From positions 370,464 through 434,463 of the forward strand of contig CAJQUN010000466.1 in assembly GCA_907163345.1 (NCBI GenBank): 64,000 nt of DNA. The letters run 5' to 3'. The stretch's first letter is position 1; each line of letters opens with the position of its first letter. Below are positions 11,068 through 23,042 of the stretch, in pieces. The DNA is from Haberlea rhodopensis. Its lineage: Eukaryota > Streptophyta > Magnoliopsida > Lamiales > Gesneriaceae. The position numbers and the translations under genes are program-made. The notes beneath the pieces are model-generated. The model searched no databases, was not told the origin of the DNA, and was given only the letters and a program-made list of their open reading frames with translations.

Positions 11068-11738
11068 GGTCTTATGAGACATGGACTATACATTACGGTT
11101 GCATAGGTATACATCGGAGTGATGATTTTAATGCTTTGCCGCTACATGTTGGAGCGAGGTGCATTAAAATACACTCATGGCGATGTTTATGGGAATACGG
11201 ATTATGCATTACGGTTGCATGCACGTCGAAGCGATGATGCCGCTGTCGTGTCGAAGCGATGGTAAATGCCGCTGTCACGTCGAAGCGATGATGCCGCTGT
11301 CGTGCCGAAACAATTATTGAAATACGGGTTATGCATTACGGTTGCATGCATGGCGTAGCGATATGAATACTTGCCGCTGTCGTATTATAGCGATGAAGAA
11401 TATTTGCCGCAAATATGTCGAAGCGAAGGAAAATGCCGCTGTCATATTATTATTGCGAGGGATATTATGCCGCTAATACGTCGAAGCGAAGGGTATTTCC
11501 GCTGTCATGCCGGAATGATGGTAAATGCCGCTGTCGTGTCGAAGCGATGGTAAATGCCGCTGTCACGTCGAAGCGATGGTACCACCGTCATGTCGAAACG
11601 ATGATGCCGCTGTCGTGTCGAAGCGATGATACATGCCGCTGTCACGTCGAAGCGATGATGCCGTTGTCATGACGTAGCGATGTGATCGGGAACAAAGTAC
11701 TACATGAGTGTGAGTACCTCTTGAGTCCGCGATTATCC

Positions 11739-11895
11739 GGGTATTTTATTGGCGATGGTTCCGCCGGGTATTTTATTGGCGATGGTTACGCCGGGTATTT
11801 TGTTGGCGATGGTTACGCCGGGTATTTTGTTGGCGATGGTTACGCCGGGTATTTTATTGGCGACGGTTACGCCGGGTATTCTATTGGCGATGGTT
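11739..11895 (+). repeat. 27-bp tandem repeat, about six units
   Basis: Each unit contains GGCGATGGTTACGCC, a GGCG...CGCC hairpin. Because 27 is a multiple of three, one frame stays open and reads as a nine-residue Gly/Tyr-rich repeat. I take that as a side effect of unit length. Confidence 0.85.
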
Positions 11896-14629
11896 TATAC
11901 CGCCGGATATCTATAGCGACATTTTATGCCGCTGACTCCATGGCGAGGGATCATGCCGCTGATTCGATAGCGATGGGTTATACCGCTATGTGTGTAGCAC
12001 TGGATTATGCCGCCTACGAGCGATGGGTGCTGCTTATGTACCGCTGGTGGACGATGGATACAGGTATTCCGCTATCTCGATAGCGATGAGGTATGGCATA
12101 TTACTTTTGTTATCAGTATTGTGATTATGGTATATTGTTGTTTACCGTCATGTGTTTGACGATGAGATTATGGATGTCGTGTGTAGACATGTGCCGTCAT
12201 GTGTTTGACGATGTTATTTAGATATCTATATGGACGCTTGGCGTCGTTTTGGTGAGTTATACATTCGTGTTATGTATTTGGTTGTATGGTTTGAGTGCCG
12301 ATGGTGAGCACATAGTAGGGTCTGGGTCATTGGTCGACGAGACCTTTTGCCGAGCAGGTTTGCTCGATGGAGCATTGATGCATTGTACCGGTGAGTGTAC
12401 CGCATCATATTGTAGAGGTAAATATTTGTCGAGCAATGATACCCTTGGGTATGCTCGCTGGGATGGCTAAGGCCAAGTGATTGGTGGTAAGAGTAGTCAT
12501 TGAGGAAACTACTCGCTTGTTGTTGTGATTTGGTGTACGCATGGTTGCACCCACCCTAAGGGCGTGGAATAAGTCCTAATGGATTAGGATTGCTTGGTAA
12601 TTAAGCATGGACTCCGGGTTGTCCAAAGTGCTTTAGTGTTTTAGAGATATGTTGGGCGATGACCCACAACTCTAATGGTTTGTGCGGTATGGTATACCGG
12701 ATTGTAATGAGTGTCACGTTGATAGGTTGGTATGAGCCTATGGGGCCAGCGAATCGCTAGCCAGGTTTGCAGTACTTTAGCGTGCTTGTGTTAGCCATTA
12801 TAATGCTCGTTGGACACGAGTTTGGGTGAATCGTATGGTGATACGATGAGGGTTATGGTAGACTCTTGTAGTCTCTATGTGGCATGGTGTTTGAGGTAGG
12901 GAATACCTCACGGGGACGTTTATACGTCATTGTTTTGAGGGACTTGTACTGGGACAGCTCAAGTTCGTTGGTATTACCAACGTGAGTGTCAACAAGTCGT
13001 TGTTAGCTCTAGTTGAGCATCCTTGCATATGGCATGCAATGGGAGTCACAATGGTTTGTGAGATATAGTTAGTGGGGTGACACTACTATATTGATTTTAT
13101 CTCTTGGAGAGATTTGAATTGTACTGTCTTAGAGACAGCTTACATCGGTCGTGGATTGATTGTAAATCAGCCATGGTAAGCATTACTGATGTTGGACCGA
13201 GTAATGGATTTCTTACCTCGGTGAGACGTTTGAGGAGACGTCTTCGGGGAGATGCTCGATTGTGGAGTACTATGGTATTAGTACAGAGCATCGTTGGGAT
13301 GTGTATACATGGCGTATACGGATTTTGGATCGGGTAATGATAGTCTTGATGCACTACTCTAACCAGTTGTGTATTTCTGGGTTCCGGGATATGTTTTGGT
13401 ATAATTATACCCAGGTTCTCCGAACGGTGATTCGAGGATTGGAGGATCATGGATTCATGACTTCTTCCTTGAGAGGAAGGCGGTATTGTGATTCCTACCG
13501 GTTGAATCTTTTGGGGAGATTCGTTATTTTGGTTCGTGTGGTGGTGATGTTGAAATCACACCCTTTGGTTTTGGTTTGTCAACCATCATTCTCCGTGGGG
13601 TGAGAATAATCGAGGTTTGACAGTTGGCTTTGGGATGTGGGTATGATTGGGATACCCGAGTCTATTGCATTGCGTATGCATGTTGTGTGGTGTATGGGCA
13701 TGTATGCCGTGTGTGTATACGAATGCCAACTCTATTTTTTTTTTTTTTTTTTTTTTGTTCATTGTTGAACATTGGTTTAATTTGCTTGGGATGGTGAATC
13801 TCCGGTGCGAGATTGTGGGACTTTGAGATCGGTGATCTCGATGGCACGATGCATTCTTGATGAATGATCGTGAGGGTTGTTTGATTCCCCGAGGAGGGAT
13901 CGATGTGATTTGGAATCATGGTGGTTCTTGTTGGATAATTCGATAGCCTTCCTATTTTAGGATTGTTAGATCCAAGGATAAATGAGGGATGGCCGAGATT
14001 CGGATTTGTTTAGTGTCATGGTTGACACGTGAGTAGGAATGCATTTGGTTGCCTTGCATGTCCCCTGTGGAACTCGAGACCTTGTGGAGTCTTGATGGTG
14101 TGTCGGGACCAAGATATGATTTTTGGAACACACCGGTGTAAACATCCTCGGTGATGTATTTTGTGTGGATCAGTGACCGTGGGTAACCCGGTCCAGGTTG
14201 CAAGTGGTGCAACTACTCCTTTGGAGGAGATGGACTGGGAAACGAAGACTGGTTTCTTTTGTGAGTATACTGTTGTATGCTAGTGGTCCCCATCTTGACG
14301 ATGCGTGTCAAGCATCGTGGGCAGGTGGTGAATATCACGGGATGATATCTTTGTCAGAACCAATGGAGATTTGGTTGGGTTGCAGTTTTGGTGGACTGAC
14401 TTGTGGGACGATTCACGTCGAGGTATGTTGTTATCTTTCGGGTTTGTATTGGTTTTGGCGTTGCGCTATTTTGGGGCTTGGTGCGAGACTGGTATTCTCG
14501 CAGTTGTTAATTCGATTCTAAGGTGGTTCAGAATCAGGGTCTTGGCTTTGTTTTGTTGGTGTAGTCCTGGTGTTACGTGGAGTACACCGGTGCAATTTCG
14601 GGGACGAAATTTTATTAGTAGGGGATAAT

Positions 14630-17173
14630 TGTGATGTCCGGGAATTAATGGTGTTAATCCCGGTGTAGTATTAATCCTGGATGGATTTTTAATTGTGGCA
14701 ATTAGGAATTAATTACGGTTCGGCATCTCCCGAGGTTGGTAAATCGGGCCTTCTGGGCTCGTCTAATTGATTAGTTGGGATCGTTGGATCCCGAGGTTGA
14801 GATCGTATTCTCATTCCGGTGAAAACCTGCGAGTTGGGTTTTTAGTGTGACTCAGAATCTCGGGTGCTGTTTGTGGGCACCGGTAGGGGGTTTTTGAGTT
14901 AGAGAGAGAGTTTTTGAAAACAGATGATTTTTAATGAATCATGATGTATTTGTGGGGCTATTAGTATTTCGGGGTATTTTTGCTATAAATACCAATTAAA
15001 CCCGGGATTTTAATTATCGGAACCATTTTCCTCTTCTTCCTCCTCTCTTCCCGCGCGCGAGCCTTCCCGATCCCCTTTGACCCCCGCCGCTTCAAGGCGT
15101 GCGCCCGCCGCCGTCCGGCCGCCGTTCGGCGCGTGCGACCCGCCGTTGGAATCGTCTCTCCGAGGCGCAGCTATACATACAATCAATTTGAAGTTTGGTC
15201 GCGATTTGAGCTCGAATTTCTGCTGGAAGCGCTAGGGTTCGAACTGGGTTTCTGTTCGATTTTGTGGCTCGTTTTTGGTACGATTTTTGGGGCTCTTTTT
15301 CCAGTGTTTTTGGGGCGTTTTGTAATGCTTTTTGTGTCGAAAATTTATGCTTTGTGGTTCAAGGATTTTGGTTGCCAATTGATTCGATTTGAGCGCTGGA
15401 TTGCAAGGCTCATAGTTCGAATTTCTTGATGTTGGGCGGGTTAGGGTTCGAATTTTGGGGGTTTTGGTTTGGGGATGTTGATTCTTGTTGTTAATTAATT
15501 AATTTATGGTTTAGATGCTTATTGGGTTCGAATTGAGGAATTGGATTCGAATTTAGGGCTTTAAATTTGAATTTTGGGGGTTTCGCATGTGGGGCGATTA
15601 TTCATGTTGTTGATTGATTAATTCATGTTTTAAATGAATTATGGTGATTTTTGGATTTGATTTGTGTGGTTGGGGTTCGAATTTTAGGAGTGGTTCTTGA
15701 GCAATTTTTGATATTGTCTCATTCGTTTCCCCTCCCTGTATATGCCCTGCCCCGGGTCTTTTAAATGGTAAATTGTTGTGGATTGACAATATGTTGAGGG
15801 TTATGGGTGTGCTTGAGCATGGGTTGCATGTTCGTAATTAATTGTGAATTATTTATCGTGTTAGCACATCGTTCCTCGGAGCATGGAACTCGAGCAAGGT
15901 TTGGCTCGGACTTCGGAAATTAAGGTACGTGGGACGTACGAGCATAGCCTATTATAGTATTGCAACTGTAATATGCATGGTTTGTGATAATGGTATTAAA
16001 TGGGCATTGGAATACATGGTGTATGGTAATTGTATTATATGGACATTACAATATCTGGCATGTGGTCTGGCATGTGGTAATTACATTGGATAAATATTGA
16101 GATGCATGGTGCACTATATTTACTTCAAATGGATAATGATATGCATGGTAAACGGTCTTTGCCTTCAATGGATATATATATATATATATATATATTGGGA
16201 ATCATACAGTGCCGCCTTCGAGCGAGCAATGATTCGGGATGCGGTCGCCATTGGGCGACCATCGGTTATGACGCCGCTATTGTTGAGCGTGCGCGAGGTT
16301 TAGTATGCCGCTATTGTGGAGCGAGCAATGAAATAAGAACATGGAATTGTTGGTTAGATATATGCGATATCTATAGTCTTTTACATTATGTTCTTATCCC
16401 TTTGATTATGGAACTGGTATAATAGAACGGTATTAGTTAATCTATGTGACGATTAACTGGCTTTGGGAATTTGATGAGTTTGGTTATTTTGAGAACAGGG
16501 ACAATACAGGGGGATCCCGGATGAGGGTATTGCCATCCAGGGAGTATCATTTAAATTATGGCATTTACATTCTGTAAATTATGAATTGCAATATTATTAT
16601 TTTGTGATTGGTGGTATTGGTATGCTCACCCCGTGTGGGGGCTGTCTCTGTTGGGGCAGGTATTACAGGTGTAGCAGCGACTTAGGAGTCGAGCTCGAGC
16701 TGTTGGTTAGAGGTACTTCCAGGATAGAGGTACCAGAGCTGGCTGGATAGACGCTCAGATCCAGAGATGAGATCGAGTTGTGCTTGGAAGGTGCTCCCAG
16801 GATAGAAGTACCAGTAGTGGTATCCGGTATAGTGTTTTATGCATCAAATACACGTTTATTCATTGAGTACACCTTACGTGTATATGGGATGTATAAATGG
16901 GCTATGGCCTCTTTCTGTTCATTATGGTTGCATGCAATTAATTATGGAAATTGCTAAATGAACTAAGAGCATATTAGTGTATTATGTGGGTGCATGTTAT
17001 GTGAATAATAATGGTAGGGGGAATTTGAATATTGGGAATTGAATGCAAGAAATTTTCTGGGTAGCATACGGTGTTGCACTTGCATAGGGTTTTTCCCCTG
17101 ATGGTATGATTATATGCACTCATGGTATGGCTTAATGCACTAATTACGGGTTAAGGGCACGGGGGTCCTTACA
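14630..17173 (+). repeat. B 3' LTR
   Basis: Same sequence as 8368-10909 as far as can be read, with one extra TA dinucleotide in the microsatellite near 16172-16195. TATA box at about 14984. It ends CCTTACA, then the target duplication TCCCC. Confidence 0.93.
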
Positions 17174-17361
17174 TCCCCGGTAGTAACTCAATCCCAAACT
17201 CGACCTCTCTCATCGGTGGGAATCCGGGAATCTCTTCCGGAAAGACGTCAGGAAATTCCGCCACTATAGACACATCCTCAACCTTTAATTCTTCTTTCTT
17301 TTCAGAAACATCAACAGCATAGATGAGATATCCAGTATGGCCTCGTTCCAATAACTGTGCC
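17174..17361 (-). pseudogene. pol: Element C: protease-RT connector fragment
   Basis: The minus frame encodes the conserved linker of Ty3/gypsy polyproteins: LLERGHTGYLIYAVD, then the FPDVFPEEIPGFPP block that precedes RT. It continues the C reading frame between the protease piece at 19766-20705 and the RT piece at 8141-8367. Solo LTR S separates it from the first and element B from the second. The fragment itself is open, so the two insertions, not point mutations, break it here. Confidence 0.88.
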
Positions 17362-19765
17362 TGTAAGGACCCCATATACTTAACCCTTGATTAGTGTATT
17401 AATCATTATGTGTGGCACATGTTTTCAATAAAATCGTTCGGGAAATTCAGATGATACTTTACCATTGAATGGCAACTACAAAATTTTTCTTTAATACTTA
17501 ATGTTATAAGATCATCAGCCTAACAACAAATAGACTCATAAAGTTCGCCCATTACCATCCCCTTTGTGCCACTTTTTACATTGTGGACTTTTATAAAAAT
17601 TTGGGCAGAACCTCCCCATAAATAGAGCTATCCCGAAATAAAAGCACAACACATAACATAATTCCCGGCCAGGGAAAACGTAATACTCATCATAATACAG
17701 CAATACCAAGTAAATTCCCAGCCAGGGAAGACCCCACACATATGACAACAAAAGTGGGTTTCAACACTCACAATATACACTAATGACTCTCATATCATCT
17801 GCAATTCTACCCTTAATTGCATGCAACACAGAATGAAAGAGAGAAGGGCTCATGCCTTTATATACAACCCATATACAAGTATAACCGTGCTCACATGCGA
17901 GCATCATAAATGTGTATATAAAATCCTCGGGTGTATATAAGTACTCTATACGATACCGTGCTCCATCAAGCCCTGGTACCACGATCCTGGGAGTATGTCC
18001 TATCAACAGCTCGAGCTCAACTCCAAGGCCATCGATGTACCTGTTCACCTGTCCCAACAGAGACAGCCCCACACGGGGTGAGCATACCAATTCCACAATT
18101 TCATAATCATAATGACATAATACATAATTTACGAAAATGTAAATATTGTGGAACATATGTGATACTTCCTGGATGGCATCATCCTCATCCGGGCTTACCC
18201 TGTAATATCCCTGTTCTCAAAACAGACAAACTCATCAAATCTCAAATATCCAGTTAATCATTACATTGATTAACCATTGCCAATTTCAAATTAACAACAT
18301 TTCATAACATCTTTCTTTATCTAGCAATTATCATAATTCCATATCATATTGAGATTTCCTTAACTTCCGATACTAGTTAATCACTTCTCTGATTAACTAT
18401 GTCTCTGTTCCTATTCATTACCAATAGGGAATAAAATACAGATATACTAGATATCTACTCAAATGCCGCATTTTCATTTCTTACTTCATAGTGGCGTCAT
18501 ACTATCGGTGTTCGCTCCGTAGCAACCACATCCCATCATTTGCTCGCTTCATAGCGGCACCAAGCATATCACCATGTGAATCAAAATAACGTGACCAAGT
18601 CCCGGTGCCATCATAGTAAAACATTTCATGCATATTAAATCATGCATCATACTTGTAAAACATCTTTTAAGCTATGCTCGTACGCTAAACGTACCTTAAA
18701 TCCTCGAAGTCCGAGCCAAACCTTGCTCGAGTTCCATGCCCCGAAGAACGATGTGCTAACACGATAAATAATTCACAATTATTTACGAACATGTAACCCA
18801 TGCTCGAGCACATCCATAACCCTCAAAATATTGTCAACACACGACAATTAAATATTTAAAAGACCCGGGGCAGGGCACATGCAGGGAGGAAAAACGAATG
18901 CGACATATCGAAAAAATTGCTCAAGAACACCTTCAATAATTCGAACCCTATCATCTCAATTCGAACCCAACCAAGCACCATAATACATCTAAACATGTAA
19001 TAATCGATTAACAACAAGACTTATCGCCCCCCCCGCCAAAATCCCCAAAATTCGAACTCAATGCCCTAAATTAAGTAGGGAATTACATGAGAGGGACCAA
19101 AAAGGGGTAAGGAAGGTTACCCATTCGAAAATCGGAAGTAAATCGGTCGAAATCCGATAAACCCTAGAAATTGGGGATCGACGCTTTCCTGTAAAATCCG
19201 AACTCAAATCGCGACTAAACCTCGAATTGCCGGTGTGGGAAGCTGCGCCTGGACGAGACGAAGCCGGCGGCGGGTAGGACGCGCCGAACGGCGGCCGGAC
19301 GGTGGCGGGCGCACCGCTTTTGTGCGCGGGGGTTGGGGGCGACGGGAATGGGCAGAAAGCGGGAGAGAGGGTGACGGCTGGAGGGCTGAAATCAAATTTT
19401 AATTAAAATCTCGGGTTCAACTGGTATTTATAGCAAAAATACCCCGAAATACTAATAGCCCCACAAATACATCATGATTCATTAAAAATCATCTGTTTTC
19501 AAAATCTCTCTCTCTCTCTAACTCCAAAACCCCATACCGGTGCCACACAAGCACCCGAGATCCCGAGTCACAACAAAAACCCAACTCATAGGTTTTACAC
19601 CGTAATGAGAATACAATCTCAACCTCTGGATCCAACGATCCCAACTACCCAAATAAACGAGCCCAGAAGGCCCAACACCGCGATTAAACTCCAAATCGCC
19701 ACGTAAAACCACTTTAGGGGTTATTAATACTCCAGGATTAACATCTATAATCCCTGGTCATCACA
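17362..19765 (-). mobile_element. S: solo LTR of the non-coding family, TSD GTGCC
   Basis: A single LTR of 2404 bases, from TGTAAGGACCCC to GGTCATCACA, flanked on both sides by GTGCC (17357-17361, 19766-19770). No PBS, internal domain or second LTR is present. That is the expected product of LTR-LTR recombination that deletes the interior. The minus strand has a TATA box (19425-19432) and the donor hairpin (about 18677-18695, with a changed loop and a shorter stem). Confidence 0.93.
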
Positions 19766-20705
19766 GTGCCATCTTGACCGCAGATATCAACGGAATCTTA
19801 GAACGAGAACCATCCTCAAAGAACGTCCACTGGACTCCCACATCAGACCTGAATCGGACAGTCCTCTGCCTGCAGTTCACAACTGCCTGATACCTGTTCA
19901 GAACATCAATGCCTACAATGCAGTCAAAGTCTGACATCCCCAGAACAATCAAATCCAACCTTAGCTCGTTATCCTCAAAATAAATGAGGCCATCATAGAC
20001 AATCTGATCAGCAATCATACTTCTTCCAGCGTGGGTCGAGACTATAAGAGGCGTGGGCGACGGAGAAGTGCATATGTGGTGCCTTTCCATAAAACTTGTC
20101 GACACGAAAGAGTGTGATGCACCTGTGTCGATCAATATAATAGCAGGGTGCGTAAATAAAAGACACGTACCCGCTATAACCTCCTCCGGAGCCGCTGTAG
20201 CCTGCTCCCTTGTCAAAGCATAAACCTGCCCCTGAGGTGGCCCCATGGGCTGACCTCCAAACTGCCTCGGTGCAAAAGGTGGTCTGTGCTGAGCTGCTCT
20301 GTCCGCAGGCCTCCCCGCAGAGTTCTGTTGTCTTCCCCTGTTGGGACACTGTCGAGCAAAGTGGCCTTTGTCGCCACAAACATAACATCCTACACAGTCT
20401 TTCGCCAAATGTGGTTGCCCACAAAAAGTGCACTGGACCTTCCCGAATCGGTCTCCCTGAGACTGCCCTCTTCCAGATGGGGCATCATTCCTACGACTTC
20501 CTTTCCAACGATTGTCGGGCCTCTTACCACTAAACCTTGACGCCGATGTGTTTCCTCTTGGCTTGAACTGATCACCCTTCGGCCTCAAATTATCAGGAGT
20601 GGATTTCTGAGGGGGTGCTGGAGGTGGTACGGTATTAGGGTATGCACCAACTCCTAGTTCGGCTAGCTCATCCCGTGAAAGTGCATCGTCAAAGCAAGTA
20701 GGGCC
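19766..20705 (-). pseudogene. gag-pol: Element C: gag C-terminus, two zinc knuckles and protease
   Basis: A long open minus frame covers the end of the gag region, a basic Ser/Arg/Gly-rich linker, two zinc knuckles (CTFCGQPHLAKDC, of CX2CX3HX4C form, and CYVCGDKGHFARQC, of CX2CX4HX4C form), and an aspartic protease with an intact DTGAS active site. The frame runs on to SAVKMA, where solo LTR S interrupts it. Upstream, element D splits gag at the duplication ATAAG, and the N-terminal half lies at 30305-30876. No stop codon breaks this piece, so C was probably coding-competent here until the nested insertions arrived. Confidence 0.9.
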
Positions 20706-20710
20706 ATAAG

Positions 20711-23030
20711 TGTGAGACCCCGTTATCACAACAAGTTATTAAGGTGCAATTTAGAGAACTTAAACATTCATGTGAATATATCAGAGTAACGTGTCGTGTT
20801 GATTTAACCTGAGCTTTAGAGATTACAGTACCAAAATGTTTCAAAAAGAAATAACACAATTCCTACAAAGGCTCTACATTATAGTCTTACTCTACCCAGT
20901 AGAAGCTATACAAAATTTCTCTAACATGCTAATCCTGTAGCACTCCTTACAGCTCAGCAAATCAACCCCGACCCTGGTTCTCGTCAACAAAAGAACCTAC
21001 AAAGACAACCCCCAACACGTGAGCATAAAATAATTCATATTCAACATAATATGAAAGTAAGGCATAAATGCGCAATCCTAAATACAAGCACTTCCTGTAT
21101 TTCCTGCATTTATAACGCCCAATGGTTGTCCCAGTACCATAGTTCATAATAAAACACATTATATGAATGTATGGCTTTACAAATGAATGTCATGACATTT
21201 CCTCTTTTAATTTCTTGAGTCAGTCATCATCAGTTATTTTAATGCTTTCTTAACCTCAAACAAGCGGTATCGCATACACGCTTCATCATACTAGCGGTAT
21301 CTCTTCCTCGCTTAGTATGGTATACCTCGCCTCCATGTGCCAGCGAGTCTCCCCCCTCCCGCTCCACATGCGAGGCGGTAAAGCATAAGCATTAAAACCT
21401 TAACTGTGATCGCCCTGACTCGTGGAATACACCTCTTTATCCCACATCACAATATGCAACAACAATGCATAATATGCAACACAATGCATAATAACATGTA
21501 TCATAATCTTAATGCATCACATTGCATTCATCATGCGTCACACAGACAAACATAAGTACATGTTACCGTTGGGATGCCCGTACGTCGCTTACGTACCTTT
21601 CCAAAATGTGGTGTGTTGCAGGACTCTATCCCCTGCGCTGTGTAGCTACCTGTGAAGGCTCTACACCAGTGTACAACACAATATTAGATGTCTCATTACA
21701 ATCCAATATCAAAACTTTAACAAAATATAACAAATTATATTTTTCAACATTCTGGGTCTCTCGATCGATCGGCCCCTCTTCCCGATCGATCGAGAAGATG
21801 CCTAAAATCAAAACCAAGATTCTGCCCCGCTCGATCGATCGAGATGAAATATCGATCGATCGAGATGCTCTGTTCGAGAAATGCCAACCCAGAATTCTCG
21901 AACACCTAAAATCACACCCTTAAATCCAACATGTAAGACATACAACATGCCCAAATAAACATGCTAGTAGTTACAACACACTACCCTGAGTGTATTCATA
22001 CCAAAATTACACCCCAAACATAAGCCCATATGCATAAACGACGACCATTTACACAAGTACTCGATCATCTTTTCGGAAACAGGGCAACACATTTTATTAC
22101 CAGATTTTCTGAGTACTTCATTTCATGCTATAATAACTATCACATATAACATAAAGCATGCTCGAACAAACATGCCAAGGGCTTTACAAAACTACCATGC
22201 ATAAACTCAAATCGAAGGTTCACCACAAACCCTTCTAACATGCATGATACCACCTCCTCAAAATCACTCCCTAACCATAATTTCCCAGAAAAACAGGGCA
22301 TACACCTACCCAGATTTCCGAACACCCTTCTTTACATGCTTATTTCCTCAACATAAAACATGCAACATGCTCAAGGAAAAATACAGAGAGCCTCACAATA
22401 ACACCATAAAAGCATTTAAATCAAAGGTTTCAAGAAACCTAAGCTAACATGCCGTTTTCTCGCCACCTAAAAACATGTACTCAAACAAGTTTAAAACAAA
22501 AACAGAGCATGGTTTCTCACCCTACTTTGCTCCGATTTTTGAAGGCTTTCCAAGCGATGAAAAGGGACAAGCTCCTCAGAATTTTGCTTAGCTGAAGCTG
22601 GTGAAGATATGGGAGAGAAGGCTCGAGAATTTGGATGGCTGAGAGTGGTGGAATGATTGGGCCAAGTGGTGAACAAGGTCAGCTGTGCAGTGTGATTGGT
22701 ATGGGTTGGGGGGGGTGGTTGGGTGTTGGGTGGTATGATGTGTTATGTTTTGGTCCCGGTATTTAGCACGATGTATAAAAATATCCTCACATGATATTTA
22801 TAGTATTTTCTCAATAAAACACTTCAATTCCCGTTAACATGCTTTACCCAAAACAAACAACACACACCCCAAATAAACAAGCCACGACCCCCAAAATCTC
22901 AACATATATCACATGCACCCTGAAATGAAACTCCCCAATAATACTAACCCAAACCCATGAATTAACACCCAAATCATCATAATTTAACTCAAATGATTAA
23001 CATCACAATAATCATTTCGGGGATATCACA
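20711..23030 (-). repeat. D 3' LTR
   Basis: From TGTGAGACCCC to GGGATATCACA. It contains hairpins at about 21262-21390 (CATACTAGCG...CGCTTAGTATG and CATGTG...CACATG), the GTACGT/ACGTAC donor hairpin near 21576-21598, and four CGATCGATCG-type palindromes at about 21768-21866. The polypurine tract lies just to its right (minus strand AGTAGGGGAGTAT). Confidence 0.94.
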
Positions 23031-23042
23031 ATACTCCCCTAC

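Larger units (their letters stand above)
10910..14629 (+). other. B internal domain, non-coding
   Basis: 3.7 kb between PBS and polypurine tract. In order it holds a leader shared with the other LARDs; AGCG...CGCT hairpin repeats (about 11130-11680); a 27-bp tandem repeat (11739-11895); further GCG-hairpin sequence to about 12090; a long unassigned stretch containing a run of about 22 T at 13735-13756; and a 3' end homologous to the 3' end of L2 (about 14500-14629), including a GATTCT...AGAATC hairpin near 14512-14533. The frames of 107-133 codons here show no recognisable domain. The pre-PPT segment TTTCGGGGACGAAA precedes the tract AGTAGGGGA. Confidence 0.8.
8368..17173 (+). mobile_element. 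B: complete non-coding LTR retrotransposon (LARD-like), TSD TCCCC
   Basis: The element runs from TGTGATGTCC to CCTTACA and is flanked by the perfect 5-bp duplication TCCCC (8363-8367 and 17174-17178). Its two LTRs (2542 and 2544 bases) appear identical except for one TA unit in a microsatellite. It has an initiator-Met PBS and a polypurine tract, but the 3.7-kb internal domain shows no gag, protease, RT or integrase. This fits the LARD definition: long LTRs, non-coding interior, proteins supplied in trans. The near-identical LTRs indicate a recent insertion. It sits inside the RT region of element C. Confidence 0.93.

Noticed and set aside
13735..13756. Run of about 22 T as the poly(A) tail of a LINE or retrogene insertion
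   Set aside because: No target duplication, gene-like sequence or LINE ORF is seen beside it. A homopolymer expansion is enough.
13104..14628. Frames of 77-113 codons in the B interior as accessory genes
   Set aside because: No domain is recognisable and they are not kept in the homologous part of L2. Overlapping frames on both strands are equally long.
22491..22676. Pairs of identical 61-67 codon frames in the D LTRs (for example 29762-29947) as genes
   Set aside because: They recur because the two LTRs are nearly identical. No domains, and they lie in U3-type sequence.
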